Made by a program: the position numbers and the translations under genes
Assembly (NCBI GenBank): GCA_003344405.1
Contig: NOWV01000208.1
Span: 1 to 64,000 of the forward strand
Length of the DNA stretch: 64,000 nt
Direction of reading: 5' to 3'
From: Trichoplax sp. H2
Taxonomy: Eukaryota; Placozoa; Uniplacotomia; Trichoplacea
The notes under the pieces: generated by a model
Database searches by the model: none
What the model saw: only the letters and a program-made list of their open reading frames with translations
Told to the model about the DNA's origin: nothing
Shown: positions 37,158 to 47,810 of the stretch, one piece after another
Layout: every line of letters starts with the position of its first letter
How positions within the stretch are numbered: the first letter of the stretch is position 1

Positions 37158-38515
37158 AAAGGACTAAAAGTAGAGTCCTTTGTAGCTTTTAGTATGAACC
37201 TAGTATTATTTTACTATAGAAAATACCTACAAAGTGATAGTGTCTTTAAGTAAGTTTTACCCTGCCAAATCATCATGTCGCCATCTTTTCTTCTTCATTA
37301 CTTTACAAGGTATTATATAGATTACTATAGAAGTAGCCCTAGAGTAATTGCCTAATCTAAAGAAAGGGCATTTGATCGTCTATTCAAATTGTAAAGGAAT
37401 TTGACTTAGTAACAAAACCTTATCCTTAGAGAAAGGGGATTTATAACATGACGGTAAAGTACAGTAATGTAGTCTATAATTGTACTGTTACCGTACAATC
37501 TGACGCTAAAATATCAAGTGTCAATATTCAGCGATACTAATGTCAGAAAAGTAGTCGTAATAGTCGTATAAAATTTTTGAAGAAAAGATTACTGTGATCT
37601 TTATAAAATCCGGATTTTTCGGATTCGGATTCTGGAACCGGTCGGATTTATATCCGATATAATTTTCCTGTTTTAATTTTTGGATTTTAGTTTATGAAAA
37701 ATATCGTAAGAGTTGATTTTTGAAATTTCAAATTTTTGTTATGAATTTGAAACTTTGGAATTTTATGACGTGACTTGAAAGTCACATTAGGAATGTTTAG
37801 TGAGGAAAACAGAAAATAAGATGGAAATTGGCAGAGGTTGCGTTGATTGTTAAGTAGTTGGACTGTTGTTTTCAGTACTAAATCTTGATGCTTAAAGGTT
37901 GATTTTTAGACTTTTATAGTGCATTAATGATAGAAATTAAGTTAGAAGTGAAGTTTGATATATTTTCATAGTTAACTTGTTAATGTTATAGTGTTTTGTA
38001 AGGGAATCATAGGGTAAATTGTGTCTGAACTTTGAATGATTTTTGTTTTCTTAAATGGTGCAAAGTAGTTTCTAAAACGGATCTTGAGAGCGATTGGTTA
38101 GCGAATGGTTAGTTTTAAATACCTCTGACGGCTCTACGAAGCCTATAAATGATAGTGCAATTATAAAATTTAGGGGGAGAGTAAAAGAAGATTCTTTTGA
38201 AGAACTTGTAGAATTTAAAAGGCCTTCGGGGTCGAATTGTCGTAAGTTAAAACGTTTTTCTTTTTAAAAGGTTGTTTGGTCGTTGACAGTTTTTAAGTCA
38301 GTCACTCATTTTATTAATACTTAAAGTTAAGTATTTGTAAGGTTGCTGGGTTTATACTTCTCTCCATTTTTGTTTTGAAATAAATTGTAGTTCGATTATT
38401 TCCCCAATTTTTATTTGGTGTCAAAGTTTTGTTAAGTCGACCGGAGTGCAACGAAAGTAGAATGAAAGTTTGTTAAAGTTTTGTAACTTGATCTCTACTT
38501 TCATTTCATCACATA
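37158..38515 (-). repeat. Interspersed repeat B, inverted partner of 27561-29197
   Basis: It opens with AAAGGACTAAAAGTAGAGTCCTTT. It carries the same ggattcggattctgg..ccggtcggattta core (37618-37652) and closes with the gtcgaccgga..gaaagtagaatgaaag and ctactttcatttcatcaca blocks. It is shorter than copy A through scattered indels. A further partial copy of its right part lies after the gap at 38742-38960. Confidence 0.75.
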
Positions 38516-39030
38516 TAAATTATCGCTTTCAATGTTAAAATTAACATGAACATATCCCGTGTACTCGTATAAATGCATATATATATATGTATCACTATCA
38601 TAAAAAGTCAGTGCTATATTAAAACAGAGTATATCCAAATTAGAAGTTAACTAAATAAGGATAGGCTAACAGAATTATCCTAACATAGATATTTCTACTC
38701 TAACACAGTATATAACACTGTNNNNNNNNNNNNNNNNNNNNGTCACTCATTTTATTAATACTTAAAGTTAAGTATTTGTAAGGTTGTTGGGTTTATACTT
38801 CTCTCCATTTTTGTTTTGAAATAAATTGTTGTTCGATTGTTTCCCCAAATTTTATTTGGTGTCAAAGTTTCGTTAAGTCGACCGGAGTGCAACGAAAGTA
38901 GAATGAAATTTTGCTAAAGTTTTGTAGCTTGATCTCTACTTTCATTTCATTACATATAAATTATCACTTTCAATGTTAAAATTAACATGAACATATCCCG
39001 TGTACTCGTATAAATGCATATATATATACT
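38516..39030. other. Contig-end duplication around a gap, with an LTR fragment
   Basis: Sequence 38300-38588 is repeated at 38742-39029. Between them lies a minus-strand family 1 LTR fragment (38591-38721, reading toward its TGTTATA start), joined through an (AT)n tract, and then the N gap. The repeat on both sides of the gap suggests overlapping or allelic contigs placed in series. Confidence 0.75.
38722..38741. other. Assembly gap (20 N)
   Basis: Fixed-length N run. The contig starting at 38742 repeats sequence already given at 38300. Confidence 1.
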
Positions 39031-41270
39031 GGCGGATTTAACGTCTGGACAATAGTACGTTACAATATCTTTTGCTTATATCATGCAAAAGTAGGTTTAT
39101 TGAAAGCTTCAATTTTATTTTAAAAAGTCATTTAGTAATGAATAAATCGCACATTATAACTTTAAAAGTTCTGCAAGAAGACATGTACCCGCTGTTTACT
39201 AGATATAAACTTTACGTAGTATTGTTCTCTGTAAAAATTAACGTTACCATATACATACACTTTAGTTTACAAACCCTCATTTTATTATTCTTGTTTTATG
39301 TAATTTTATATATTATTTAATATTTACGAGTTATAATTTTTTAATGCAGTGTAAGCGAAAATATTTGCTATTGTTGCATATGCATATACTATTAATGCTA
39401 TACTAAAAAATTTCAAAATATGGTAAATTGAAGAAAATACCTTATGTTAAAAATTAATGTGTTCATTTCATGAGCACTAAATCTTTTGTTTAAAATTTAT
39501 AAATTAAAAATTAAGAAGTATCAGCACATGCAGTACTCAAAGTATAACGAGTGCGTATTCCTATAACTATAATTGTAGCGATTGATGATCAAGTAAATTT
39601 GCATCTTTTATGCTTCGTAGTATTTTGTTTATGACTCATTATTTTTTGCTGTACAACTGTAATGTGAAAAAGTTTGCCATTAAACACTAGAGATACATTA
39701 TTATTTATTTAACTAATTCTTAAGTACTACGATAATGTACATGATATTTTATTTTTTTGTGATAGAGGATTCGATTAGTCGACAAAGACGAAGTATTTGC
39801 AACTCAGAGATTGATATAAGTACGGATAATTAGGGAATGAATCGTTTATTTGTAAGCTACAAATCCTGGAATAATGTACTAATTATTGTAGCCTTTAAAG
39901 CGGCGAGTAAGCTGGTATGAAGCAGAATAAGAAGTACTAACCAGGTAACTACTACAGCGGATGAGATATGAAGCAAAATTGGCAATGCTCTCAGCTTTAG
40001 AGATAAAATGCTTACGGAGAGTAAGATAATAAAATTAAAGAGTACTCATATTATGTGCTCGCTATAACTACTCTTGCGACTCAAGAAAACAACGTAGTAC
40101 TTACAATAAACTTTACTTTAATCCGCAGAACTACTTCTCTAGCCTAAGATATTGTAGCTGAAATCCTTGCTAAGTACTAACTCGCTCAACACAATATACA
40201 ATATAAAGCTATCCCGCAACTTAGCTTCAACCTGGACCACCTTTTATTGATCTCAGTCCTTCTTATATACTCTATTAGTTATTATAAACCTATTTACTGT
40301 GCTACGAACATATTTCAAAAACAAACATGTTATTACCATTGAATTATCCAATGCGGACATTCGAGGTAATAACCAATTTCAAACGAAAACCTACTCCGAC
40401 TGTAAGCCCTATCAAGCCCCTATAATCTTGATACACATTTGTAACATATTACTATATCATCATAATATCATAAAGTAACTTAGGTCATCACTAACAATAA
40501 CAATTTCTAAAGTGGTAGCTTATACTCCTATAAAGTTCAAAATAAAATGTTCTTATAAACTACATTTTCATATCTAAGTTATTCTGATGATTGTAACAGT
40601 GCTGTAGTCTATGCAATTTAAAATGAAGAATCAAAATTGGTTAAGACTGTAAATGCATCAGAATACTGCAAGTCAACGTGACTATCCATATACCGTTGTC
40701 TAAATTATAGGAGATTGTAAACAGTATCTATATTTAGTTAAGAAGAACCTAAAATCTTTTAATTTGATAAACAGTTAGATTTAGAGACTGCTGGTAAGCA
40801 CTTATTACATTACGATTTTAACTCATTTTAGGTAAAAGATACCGAAATGTTATTTGCCTGTCTACTTATCGACGCGGCCATAACTACCGTATTGCATAAC
40901 GCTATAAAAGCGACCGTAAGATCAAATTGGTGATTTCAGCGCTAAATACTGATGAAAAACGGCTTGTTAGTATGATTATTGCTGTGTTTTATGATCGTTC
41001 TATCTCTTTAAGGTATAAACATGACCAAGTACTTCAGTATCGAAGCGGGAATAATTTATGACATAGTCGAAATTGTAAAGGAGGAGTGCGCATATCAATG
41101 AAACTGACTATAAATCCTGCAGAGTATGATCCGTGTACCAGCATACAGGAGCAGTTGAAATAATGCAAATCTAATTGTAGATTCTCCCTTGATATCTTCA
41201 TCCTTGTAAAAGCTAGCTACTATGGCCATGTAATGATACATATAGATCACTATCGCTAGTTAATACTACA
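39031..41270. other. Intergenic spacer, nothing recognised
   Basis: A hydrophobic open frame at 39072-39320 has no family resemblance or start context and is probably chance. No other feature is seen. Confidence 0.4.
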
Positions 41271-42377
41271 TTAGCCAGAAGCTGGCGTCGTCTGTGATAA
41301 GCTATGAAGTTGATCTTTTGATTGAACAGTATCTGGAGTAATTTGATTGGATGACATAAATTTCCAGTTATTGATTTTATTGCGTCGGTAGAGATCGTAA
41401 CAAGGGAATGCTTGACGAAAAGCAGGCATGAATGAAAAGTAGATTATAGGATTTTGTATGCAAGCGATAACGGTAATTAGAAAAGCGGCTTGTAAGATAG
41501 CTACTTGGCGAGGTGTAATGGCACTGAAATAAATGGCAAAATCAAGCCCTGATAAAGCAACAATAATAAAGGATATAAATAGGGGAAAACAGAATAAAAA
41601 AAATAAAACAGTAGCTATAATGAGCATTGCAATAATTCGAGTATGGCGCTTTCGATTATTTTGATATACTGGAGATGGAGTATTCTGATTAGTCATCAGA
41701 TTGTTGGTCAGAAAATGGATAATTTTGGAGTACATAATAATCATTATGATAAGTGGAATTATGTAGGCAACAACTAACAGACTCATAAAGTAGCCAACAT
41801 TAAATGCTAGGCTGATATTAATAATATTACACATCCACGGCGTCTTAGGGGTATAAGTTGCAATAAACAGCATTGGAATAGCCATAATTAATCCAATCAA
41901 CCAAGTTGCTGCAATAACTATAGTTAATCTTTTTCTAGTCTTAAATAGGGACCGGTTTCTCACCTTTGAAATTAATGTATAATGCCTTTCAATACTTATG
42001 GCGGCCAAAGTATAGGTGGATGAGACTAGTGAGACAGCGTTCAAGGATGGAGTAATTTTGCAAACGACCATTAATGTCGCTGAACTCCACACTTGGATAG
42101 AAGCGATATAATTATTACCGATAAGTAAAAACGCTGCAACCATAATGAAACAATCGGAAATAGCCATATTAAATAGAAGATAAAACGTTGAAGTATGAAA
42201 TTCCTTTTTTTTAATAATGATCCTGCAAATAATAAAATTAATGATGATCACTAATATGGTACTGGTTAAAACTAAAGGTATGGTCACAGTTTGTGAAAAT
42301 CCAGATCTACGTGAAGTATTGTTGGAAGTAGGGTCATAATCGCTTAAATTAGTCGAAGTGTTAGTTATAATCTCCAT
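41271..42377 (-). CDS. Class A GPCR, intronless, 368 aa
   Basis: Seven-helix receptor with unknown ligand. N47 (IIINFII) is in TM1, HTSTFYLLFNMAISDC leads to D75 in TM2, C106 tops TM3, and ERH (130-132) stands at the DRY position. W159 is in TM4, C183 in PWMC of the second extracellular loop, P208 in TM5 and P265 (FCFPLF) in TM6. NPIIY is at 309-313. The C-terminal tail is the longest of the group (about 50 residues, Ser/Thr/Gln-rich), which could serve phosphorylation and arrestin binding. N-terminal sequons are N6, N10 and N20. A nearly identical copy of its first 120 codons appears at 46910-47268 on a separate contig. It shares ERx, PWxC and FSF.PAFR with the 23-kb gene. Confidence 0.93.
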   Translation of the reverse strand: MEIITNTSTNLSDYDPTSNNTSRRSGFSQTVTIPLVLTSTILVIIINFIICRIIIKKKEFHTSTFYLLFNMAISDCFIMVAAFLLIGNNYIASIQVWSSATLMVVCKITPSLNAVSLVSSTYTLAAISIERHYTLISKVRNRSLFKTRKRLTIVIAATWLIGLIMAIPMLFIATYTPKTPWMCNIINISLAFNVGYFMSLLVVAYIIPLIIMIIMYSKIIHFLTNNLMTNQNTPSPVYQNNRKRHTRIIAMLIIATVLFFLFCFPLFISFIIVALSGLDFAIYFSAITPRQVAILQAAFLITVIACIQNPIIYFSFMPAFRQAFPCYDLYRRNKINNWKFMSSNQITPDTVQSKDQLHSLSQTTPASG

Positions 42378-43881
42378 TAAGATACTTTAAAGTCATTAAT
42401 AGCTGGTAAAATTTTGAATTTAATGTTGTTTTATTCAAATTCAGTACTAAAATGTAAAGTGGGTTCAGAGTATGATGGAAGAATTATTTTTAAGTAGTAA
42501 GAAGGCGTAAAGATTAGAGTGGAATCACGAAATATGAAATACGCTAAGGCTAAGAAATAATTTCATTTATAAGCCTGTATTAAAACAATATCTGAAAAGT
42601 CTTCTCTAATTGTTCTAAGTTCATAAGGATAAAATGGAGAATAATTTAAAATGAATTCAAAAAATGCCAGTAATTAATTGTATTCTCATTGCATATTCTA
42701 CCACACAAATGAATGTTAATGATATGCCTCAATATTCATATGTGAATCAGGAAGAAATTTATCATTTTGTCTTGAAAGGATTATATTGATTAGTGAAATA
42801 AAACTGTAGCAATTGAATTACTGTAGGACCAATTATTTATTCAATACTTGTAATTGCATCCATAAAATACCAATAGGAATGTACTGAAAAGGTACACATA
42901 AATTTTATGCTTAATAATTTATTAACAATTATAGCAGAATAGTATTGAATAGTTGCTTGTTCGAATATTGACGAAAGTGAATAGAAATATAAGTTTATTG
43001 TACTATTGTTTTATTGATTTCTTCTACCATAGGATAAGAATATTATTTGTTATAAATGAACCTATGTTAAAGCTTACTAAGCTAGTCAAGGCTTTTAAAC
43101 GAAAGTGAAATAGTCAGATCATATATGGATAATTTTTATAGTACCACATTGACTAAATTACGTTCCTACGTATTTTTATTATAATTGCCCAATATCAAAG
43201 TAAACTAGCTATCATTGTTTAGCAAATTAATTTTTCTACAATACTTAGCTACTAAATATCTGAAGCGCAGTGGAAGTACCTTACTGTGGTAGTGATCCTT
43301 ATTAAAGGATATTTTTATTTCAATAGTTAAGCATAAGATAAGAAGTTGATATGAAATAAATTCCAATTTTGTGATAGATAAGTCTGTGGATACTTTGTTC
43401 CCTATACGTTCTTACTGCTTAGACCTTAACGTCTAGGAATATGTTTCAAAGGACTATAAGGCTACTGGAGTGTCTATAATAATGGGCTACCGAATATATC
43501 ATAAGATAAATATAGAAAAGACTCTACCGTACATAATACTACACATTGCTAATAGTTTAGAATTACTACATTATTTTACAAGTTCGTAACATTCTACAAT
43601 CGCTGAAGATGATTATAAATTTGCACCAATTAATTAATCAGCTCATCGAAGATCGTTATAGTGCAGCTGGATGAACGCTGTAGTTAGTATCTTACACTTT
43701 GCTTAAGCTATGTATTATGTGATTTCAATAAATAATATCACTACATGCTCCTGATTTGTAAATTAAACGTATAGTTTAATGTTATGTCATTTTAGCTTAA
43801 GATTTTAAATAAGATAATTTGAAAGATTATAATAAGAGATATTTTAGTTATCTTCTTATGGATAAAGTTCTCGTTTTATTG
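42378..43881. other. Spacer between two GPCR genes
   Basis: No gene is seen. The first ~110 bases upstream of the 41-kb receptor (42378-42486) recur at 47269-47367 and further sequence does not, marking the edge of the duplicated or allelic block. Confidence 0.5.
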
Positions 43882-44898
43882 TCATAACAGGAAGGAAGTT
43901 TGTCGCCTTTTTAGACGAAAGGATTGCTTTAAAGCATTCTTAAGTACCTTGCTACTCAATATATAAATAACAGAATTTTCAATACACGATATCGTTACCA
44001 AAATAAATGCAACTTGAATTAGAAAGGCAGCCGCAGGACTAAGAGAACTTGAGTATTCACTTAGCGATTGACCAGCTATGGTAGCTATAAGGATAGCAAT
44101 AACATGAGGTAAAGTAGTTAGCAAGTAAGATATTGTTGCTATAATCATCATTTTTATAATTCTAGACTTGGATTTTTTCGAATTACGGAATGCTAGACCT
44201 CGAAAACTACTAGAACTAATATGTGTTCTTAAATAGATTACAAGTTTGAAGTACATAATGGTGACTAAAAGTGACGGTAAGAAAAAGTTAAGAATATAAT
44301 AAGTAAATAAATATGAAGTGTTGATAACACCATAATTTGCGACATCACATATGTAAGGCTGATCTGGATTAATAGATACCAACAAAAATATTGGAAAACT
44401 ACTGATAATAGAGTAAATCCAAATGATGAGAATAGAAAATTTAATTTTGTAGTCACAGTTCAGGCTAAATTTTAGTTTTCGAATGGTTTTTCTTGTTAGT
44501 GTGTTATAGCGATCAATACTAACGATAGCTAACGATATTGTTGACACACTAAAACCAATATTAAGGATATATAGAGATGTTCGGCATACAGTTTCTAAAG
44601 TCAATGAATATCCAGTTTGAGCAGCAATAGTGGCAGTGATGATTGTTTGAGCAACACTCGCAATAAGAGTTATCAAATCTGATAGGCACATATTGCAGAT
44701 GATAATAAAAGTGGCGGTATGAAGTTCTTTCTTTTGGATTATATTATAACAAACAAAGCCGTTGGAACATATACCAAATACACATATCAAACTTGTCAGG
44801 CGTAAGCTTAAAACGATAGATTCGGCATTTTCAGCTATTAACTCTATTGAAGTATTAGATGATGACGTCGATATTTCCGTTACCAGTGATGACACCAT
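43882..44898 (-). CDS. Class A GPCR with NSxxY in TM7, intronless, 338 aa
   Basis: Seven-helix receptor with unknown ligand. The frame opens at 44913 with TTG; the first ATG is at 44898 and is used here. N46 (CSNGF) is in TM1, D74 (CLSDL) in TM2, C105 at the top of TM3, DRY at 129-131, W160 in TM4, C184 in YICD of the second extracellular loop, P208 in TM5 and P264 (TTLPH) in TM6. TM7 reads SCIENSVIY, so NPxxY is NSVIY (308-312), as in the 31-kb gene (NSFVY). The tail is short and basic. The allelic-looking contig at 46910-47790 joins the sequence flanking this gene on both sides and lacks it, so the gene may be present/absent between haplotypes. Confidence 0.92.
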   Translation of the reverse strand: MVSSLVTEISTSSSNTSIELIAENAESIVLSLRLTSLICVFGICSNGFVCYNIIQKKELHTATFIIICNMCLSDLITLIASVAQTIITATIAAQTGYSLTLETVCRTSLYILNIGFSVSTISLAIVSIDRYNTLTRKTIRKLKFSLNCDYKIKFSILIIWIYSIISSFPIFLLVSINPDQPYICDVANYGVINTSYLFTYYILNFFLPSLLVTIMYFKLVIYLRTHISSSSFRGLAFRNSKKSKSRIIKMMIIATISYLLTTLPHVIAILIATIAGQSLSEYSSSLSPAAAFLIQVAFILVTISCIENSVIYILSSKVLKNALKQSFRLKRRQTSFLL

Positions 44899-45718
44899 AT
44901 TTAAGGGAAGCAATAGGAATTACAATTCTTCTTTGTAAGTTTATACGGGCAACTGCGATGTAATTTAATATCAAGATATATTTCATGAGCTAATTAGATT
45001 TTCACTTAAAATTTAGGATATATATTTTGAATATAATCGATAATGAAATCATAAATATTAATGATTTAATAACAACTATTTGTCACATATATCCCATAGC
45101 TATAAAATGTATAGAGGATTACACACATATACCGAATAATGATTTATTGAAACCTATAATTCCAACAGCGTTACAATTATTATTAAATCTTACAAAAGAT
45201 CGATCCCGAGTTATTAATGTAGGAGGAAATTTTTATTTTGATGAACAATCACACATGCTATTCATAAAGCCGTCTCTCATGCGTATACTAATCCCGTGCA
45301 AGATAAGTTTTCACCTCGCGCTACATTAAAAGTTGGGATATGAAATAGAATAAAACATTCTATCATATTTGTAAAGGTAAGTGCTGACGGCAAAATCTAA
45401 TTGTTAGCAATGGCATACGTTAATGATAGCGTAGGTTTTCATTCAATTTTTTAACAAAGATGTGACATAAGTTGAATGCCAACTTCATAATGAGCTATCA
45501 GAATTTATTAAAGATATAAAATAATCATTTGGGCTGAAACAGCGTTCTAAACTACGATATAAAAATTTTGTAAAGTCATTTATAATTTATGTGTTTTTCA
45601 GAATTTAAGGATTAGAAAATAATACATTAATTTTTTTAAAGATTTGGTTATTAATTACGTTGAGATGAAATAGTGGCAAAGAGGCTTCAATATTAAATAT
45701 TGTAATATGATTATAGCC
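44899..45718. other. Spacer with an ATG-less open frame
   Basis: An open frame at 45027-45329 (+) has normal amino-acid variety (NDLITTICHIYPIAIKC..) but no ATG until near its end and no visible splice partners. I do not call a gene. Nothing else is recognised. Confidence 0.3.
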
Positions 45719-45968
45719 ATGATATCGTACTTAAAGATGATTTATGACTTTCAGTTTTTGTAGTGCCTGGGTTTTATAACCCTTTAAGTTCGCAATCATC
45801 CGACTCAAATCTGAGTAATTGAAATTGAGTAAGTTTCTAACTTGGCTCAAGAATGCAAGTATAGTAGACTATTCTACTTCTTAATGCTACCTTACTTCAA
45901 TTAATACTGTTATTAGCTAAAACTACTACAATTATATATATAGTACGTCCTGCTTTGATGTGTGTAAT
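45719..45968. repeat. Left flank of LTR insertion, repeated at 47383-47635
   Basis: The block from tgatatcgta through gcctgggttttataaccc to tgatgtgtgtaat is nearly identical to 47383-47635. Here it is followed by the LTR; there it is followed directly by the right flank. GTAAT at 45964-45968 is the left target duplication. Confidence 0.85.
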
Positions 45969-46584
45969 TGTCACAAAACGGCTTTGCAACAAGATAACGC
46001 AATATACGATCAATAAGTCAATTCCTTGAACCACGTATCAACGAACGATATCTGCACTATCACAAACACTTTTGCTCTACTAGCAGACTACACAAAGACT
46101 TAAACGCCTCGTATTTTACGTTAAACACTAAGTTGGAGAAATCTTCTTTATTTCACGATATACTGCATTTATATACCATTCCTCAATAGTTCATGAGTCA
46201 TAGTTAATACAATTAACATTAAAATCATTTACTGAATTAGATATTAATTTTAGCTACTGCTCCCTTAATGCAGACAACAGTATTTACGAACATAGTACAG
46301 AATAGTCAGATTACGATATGTCCTATCACGGAACATTTCCATGATAATTTACAGTCTACCATAAGTAAATTACAATCACAATGATTCGAACTGTCAGCAG
46401 ATGATTTGCATTCCCTATTATAACTATTAATTTCAGTATGTGTATAAGTGTCACTGTCATAAAAAGTCAGTGCTATATTAAAACACAGTACATCCAAATT
46501 AGAAGTTAACTAAATAAGGATAGTCTAACAGAATTATCCTAACATAGTTATTTCTACTGTAATACAGTATTTAACACTGTAACA
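45969..46584 (-). mobile_element. Family 1 LTR (3' LTR), 616 bp
   Basis: On the minus strand it runs TGTTACAGTGTTAAATACTG to CCGTTTTGTGACA. Its right border at 46584 meets CTCCCCCCACC, which on the minus strand is a polypurine tract (GGTGGGGGGAG) directly before the LTR. This is therefore a 3' LTR with internal sequence still attached, not a solo LTR. Confidence 0.85.
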
Positions 46585-46735
46585 CTCCCCCCACCTTAAA
46601 CTGTGGTCAGGGTATCAAATTTTAACATGAAGTACATTACAACATGAAATAATACAGCGCTAAAATAATAATCATTTTAAGTATTGCTTAAACGTTACAA
46701 TAATCTAGACAAAGTATCAGCAGCATGGTTATCTT
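46585..46735 (-). mobile_element. LTR retrotransposon internal scrap: pol end and polypurine tract
   Basis: Read on the minus strand, the codons from 46733 to 46695 give DNHAADTLSRLL and a TAA. The NxxADxLSR pattern is the hallmark of the RNase H end of Ty3/gypsy-type (and DIRS-type) pol. About 98 bases later comes the polypurine tract at 46595-46585 and then the LTR. RNase H lying this close to the 3' LTR, with no integrase between, means either a pol with integrase upstream of reverse transcriptase (gmr1-like order) or an internal deletion. Confidence 0.6.
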
Positions 46736-46889
46736 AAGCAGTAGCTAAAATTAATATCTAATTCAGTAAATGATTTTAATGTTAATTGTATTAACTATGA
46801 CTCATGAACTATTGAGGAATGGTATATAAATGCAGTATATCGTGAAATAAAGAAGATTTCTCCAACTTAGTGTTTAACGTAAAATACGA
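46736..46889 (+). mobile_element. Inverted partial family 1 LTR, continues at 47811
   Basis: Reverse complement of about 46120-46270 of the neighbouring LTR, so the two form an inverted repeat around the 150-bp pol scrap. Its last 21 bases (46869-46889) equal the first 21 bases after the second gap (47811-47831), showing the two contigs overlap directly. Confidence 0.85.
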
Positions 46890-46909
46890 NNNNNNNNNNN
46901 NNNNNNNNN
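46890..46909. other. Assembly gap (20 N)
   Basis: Separates the LTR contig from the allelic-looking contig 46910-47790. Confidence 1.
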
Positions 46910-47268
46910 GATGAGACTAGTGAGACAGCGTTCAAGGATGGAGTAATTTTGCAAACGATCATTAATGTCGCTGAACTCCACACTTGGATAGAAGCGATAT
47001 AATTATTACCGACAAGTAAAAACGCTGCAACCATAATGAAACAATCGGAAATAGCCATATTAAATAGAAGATAAAACGTTGAAGTATGAAATTCCTTTTT
47101 TTTAATAATGATCCTGCAAATAATAAAATTAATGATGATCACTAATATGGTACTGGTTAAAACTAAAGGTATGGTCACAGTTTGTGAAAATCCAGATCTA
47201 CGTGAAGTATTGTTGGAAGTAGGGTCATAATCGCTTAAATTAGTCGAAGTGTTAGTTATAATCTCCAT
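46910..47268 (-). pseudogene. Second copy of the 41-kb GPCR, 5' part only, cut by gap
   Basis: It encodes residues 1-120 of the 41271-42377 receptor (TM1 through early TM3) with only a few base changes, then runs into the gap. It is open and shows no damage, so it is a truncated copy by assembly rather than a proven pseudogene. Most likely it is the other haplotype of the same gene. Confidence 0.8.
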
Positions 47269-47790
47269 TAAGATACTTTAAAGTCATTAATAGCTAGTAA
47301 AATTTTGAATTTAATGTTGTTTTATTCAAATTCAGTACTGAAATGTAAAGTGGGTTCAGAGCATGATGGAAGAAAGATAGAGAAGATGATATCGTATTTA
47401 AAGATGATTTATGACTTTCAGTTTTTGTAGTGCCTGGGTTTTATAACCCTTTAAGTTCGCAATCATCCAACTCAAATCTGAGTAATTGAAATTGAGTAAG
47501 TTTCTAACTTGGCTCAAGATTGCAAGTATAGTAGACTATTCTACTTCTTAATGCTACCTTACTTCAATTAATACTGTTATTAGCTAAAACTACTACAATT
47601 ATATGTATAGTACGTTCTGCTTTGATGTGTGTAATGTATAAGTAGCAGTGATCAAATATACAATAAAAGTGCTGCCTAGCCGTAAATTTGCCTAAGATTT
47701 GTAACATATGAAGTAGAAATTTATGTGGTATACCTTTGTATAAAATTTTAGTACCTTTGCTGGCCTATACCTATGAAAGTGTCCTTGGAA
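47269..47790. other. Allelic contig: receptor upstream, deletion junction, empty LTR site
   Basis: 47269-47367 matches 42378-42486. After about 10 junction bases, 47383-47635 matches 45719-45968. From 47636 the sequence runs straight into the right flank also found at 47977-48130, with a single GTAAT at 47631-47635. Relative to the main path this contig lacks about 3.2 kb, including the 43.9-kb receptor, and lacks the LTR insertion. Confidence 0.85.
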
Positions 47791-47810
47791 NNNNNNNNNN
47801 NNNNNNNNNN
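47791..47810. other. Assembly gap (20 N)
   Basis: The sequence on its right overlaps the contig ending at 46889, not the one ending at 47790. Confidence 1.

Noticed and set aside
39072-39320. Hydrophobic 82-codon frame
   Set aside because: No motif of any family. AT-rich DNA readily gives Leu/Ile/Phe/Tyr-rich frames by chance.
45027-45329. 100-codon frame divergent to the 43.9-kb receptor
   Set aside because: It starts with TTG, has no ATG until near its end, no family resemblance and no visible splice partners.
29629-46497. A similar 63-80 codon frame (ALTFYDSDTY..) at 29629, 33683 and 46497
   Set aside because: All three lie inside family 1 LTR copies, start with TTG rather than ATG, and vary in length. 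The similarity is LTR homology, not a gene.
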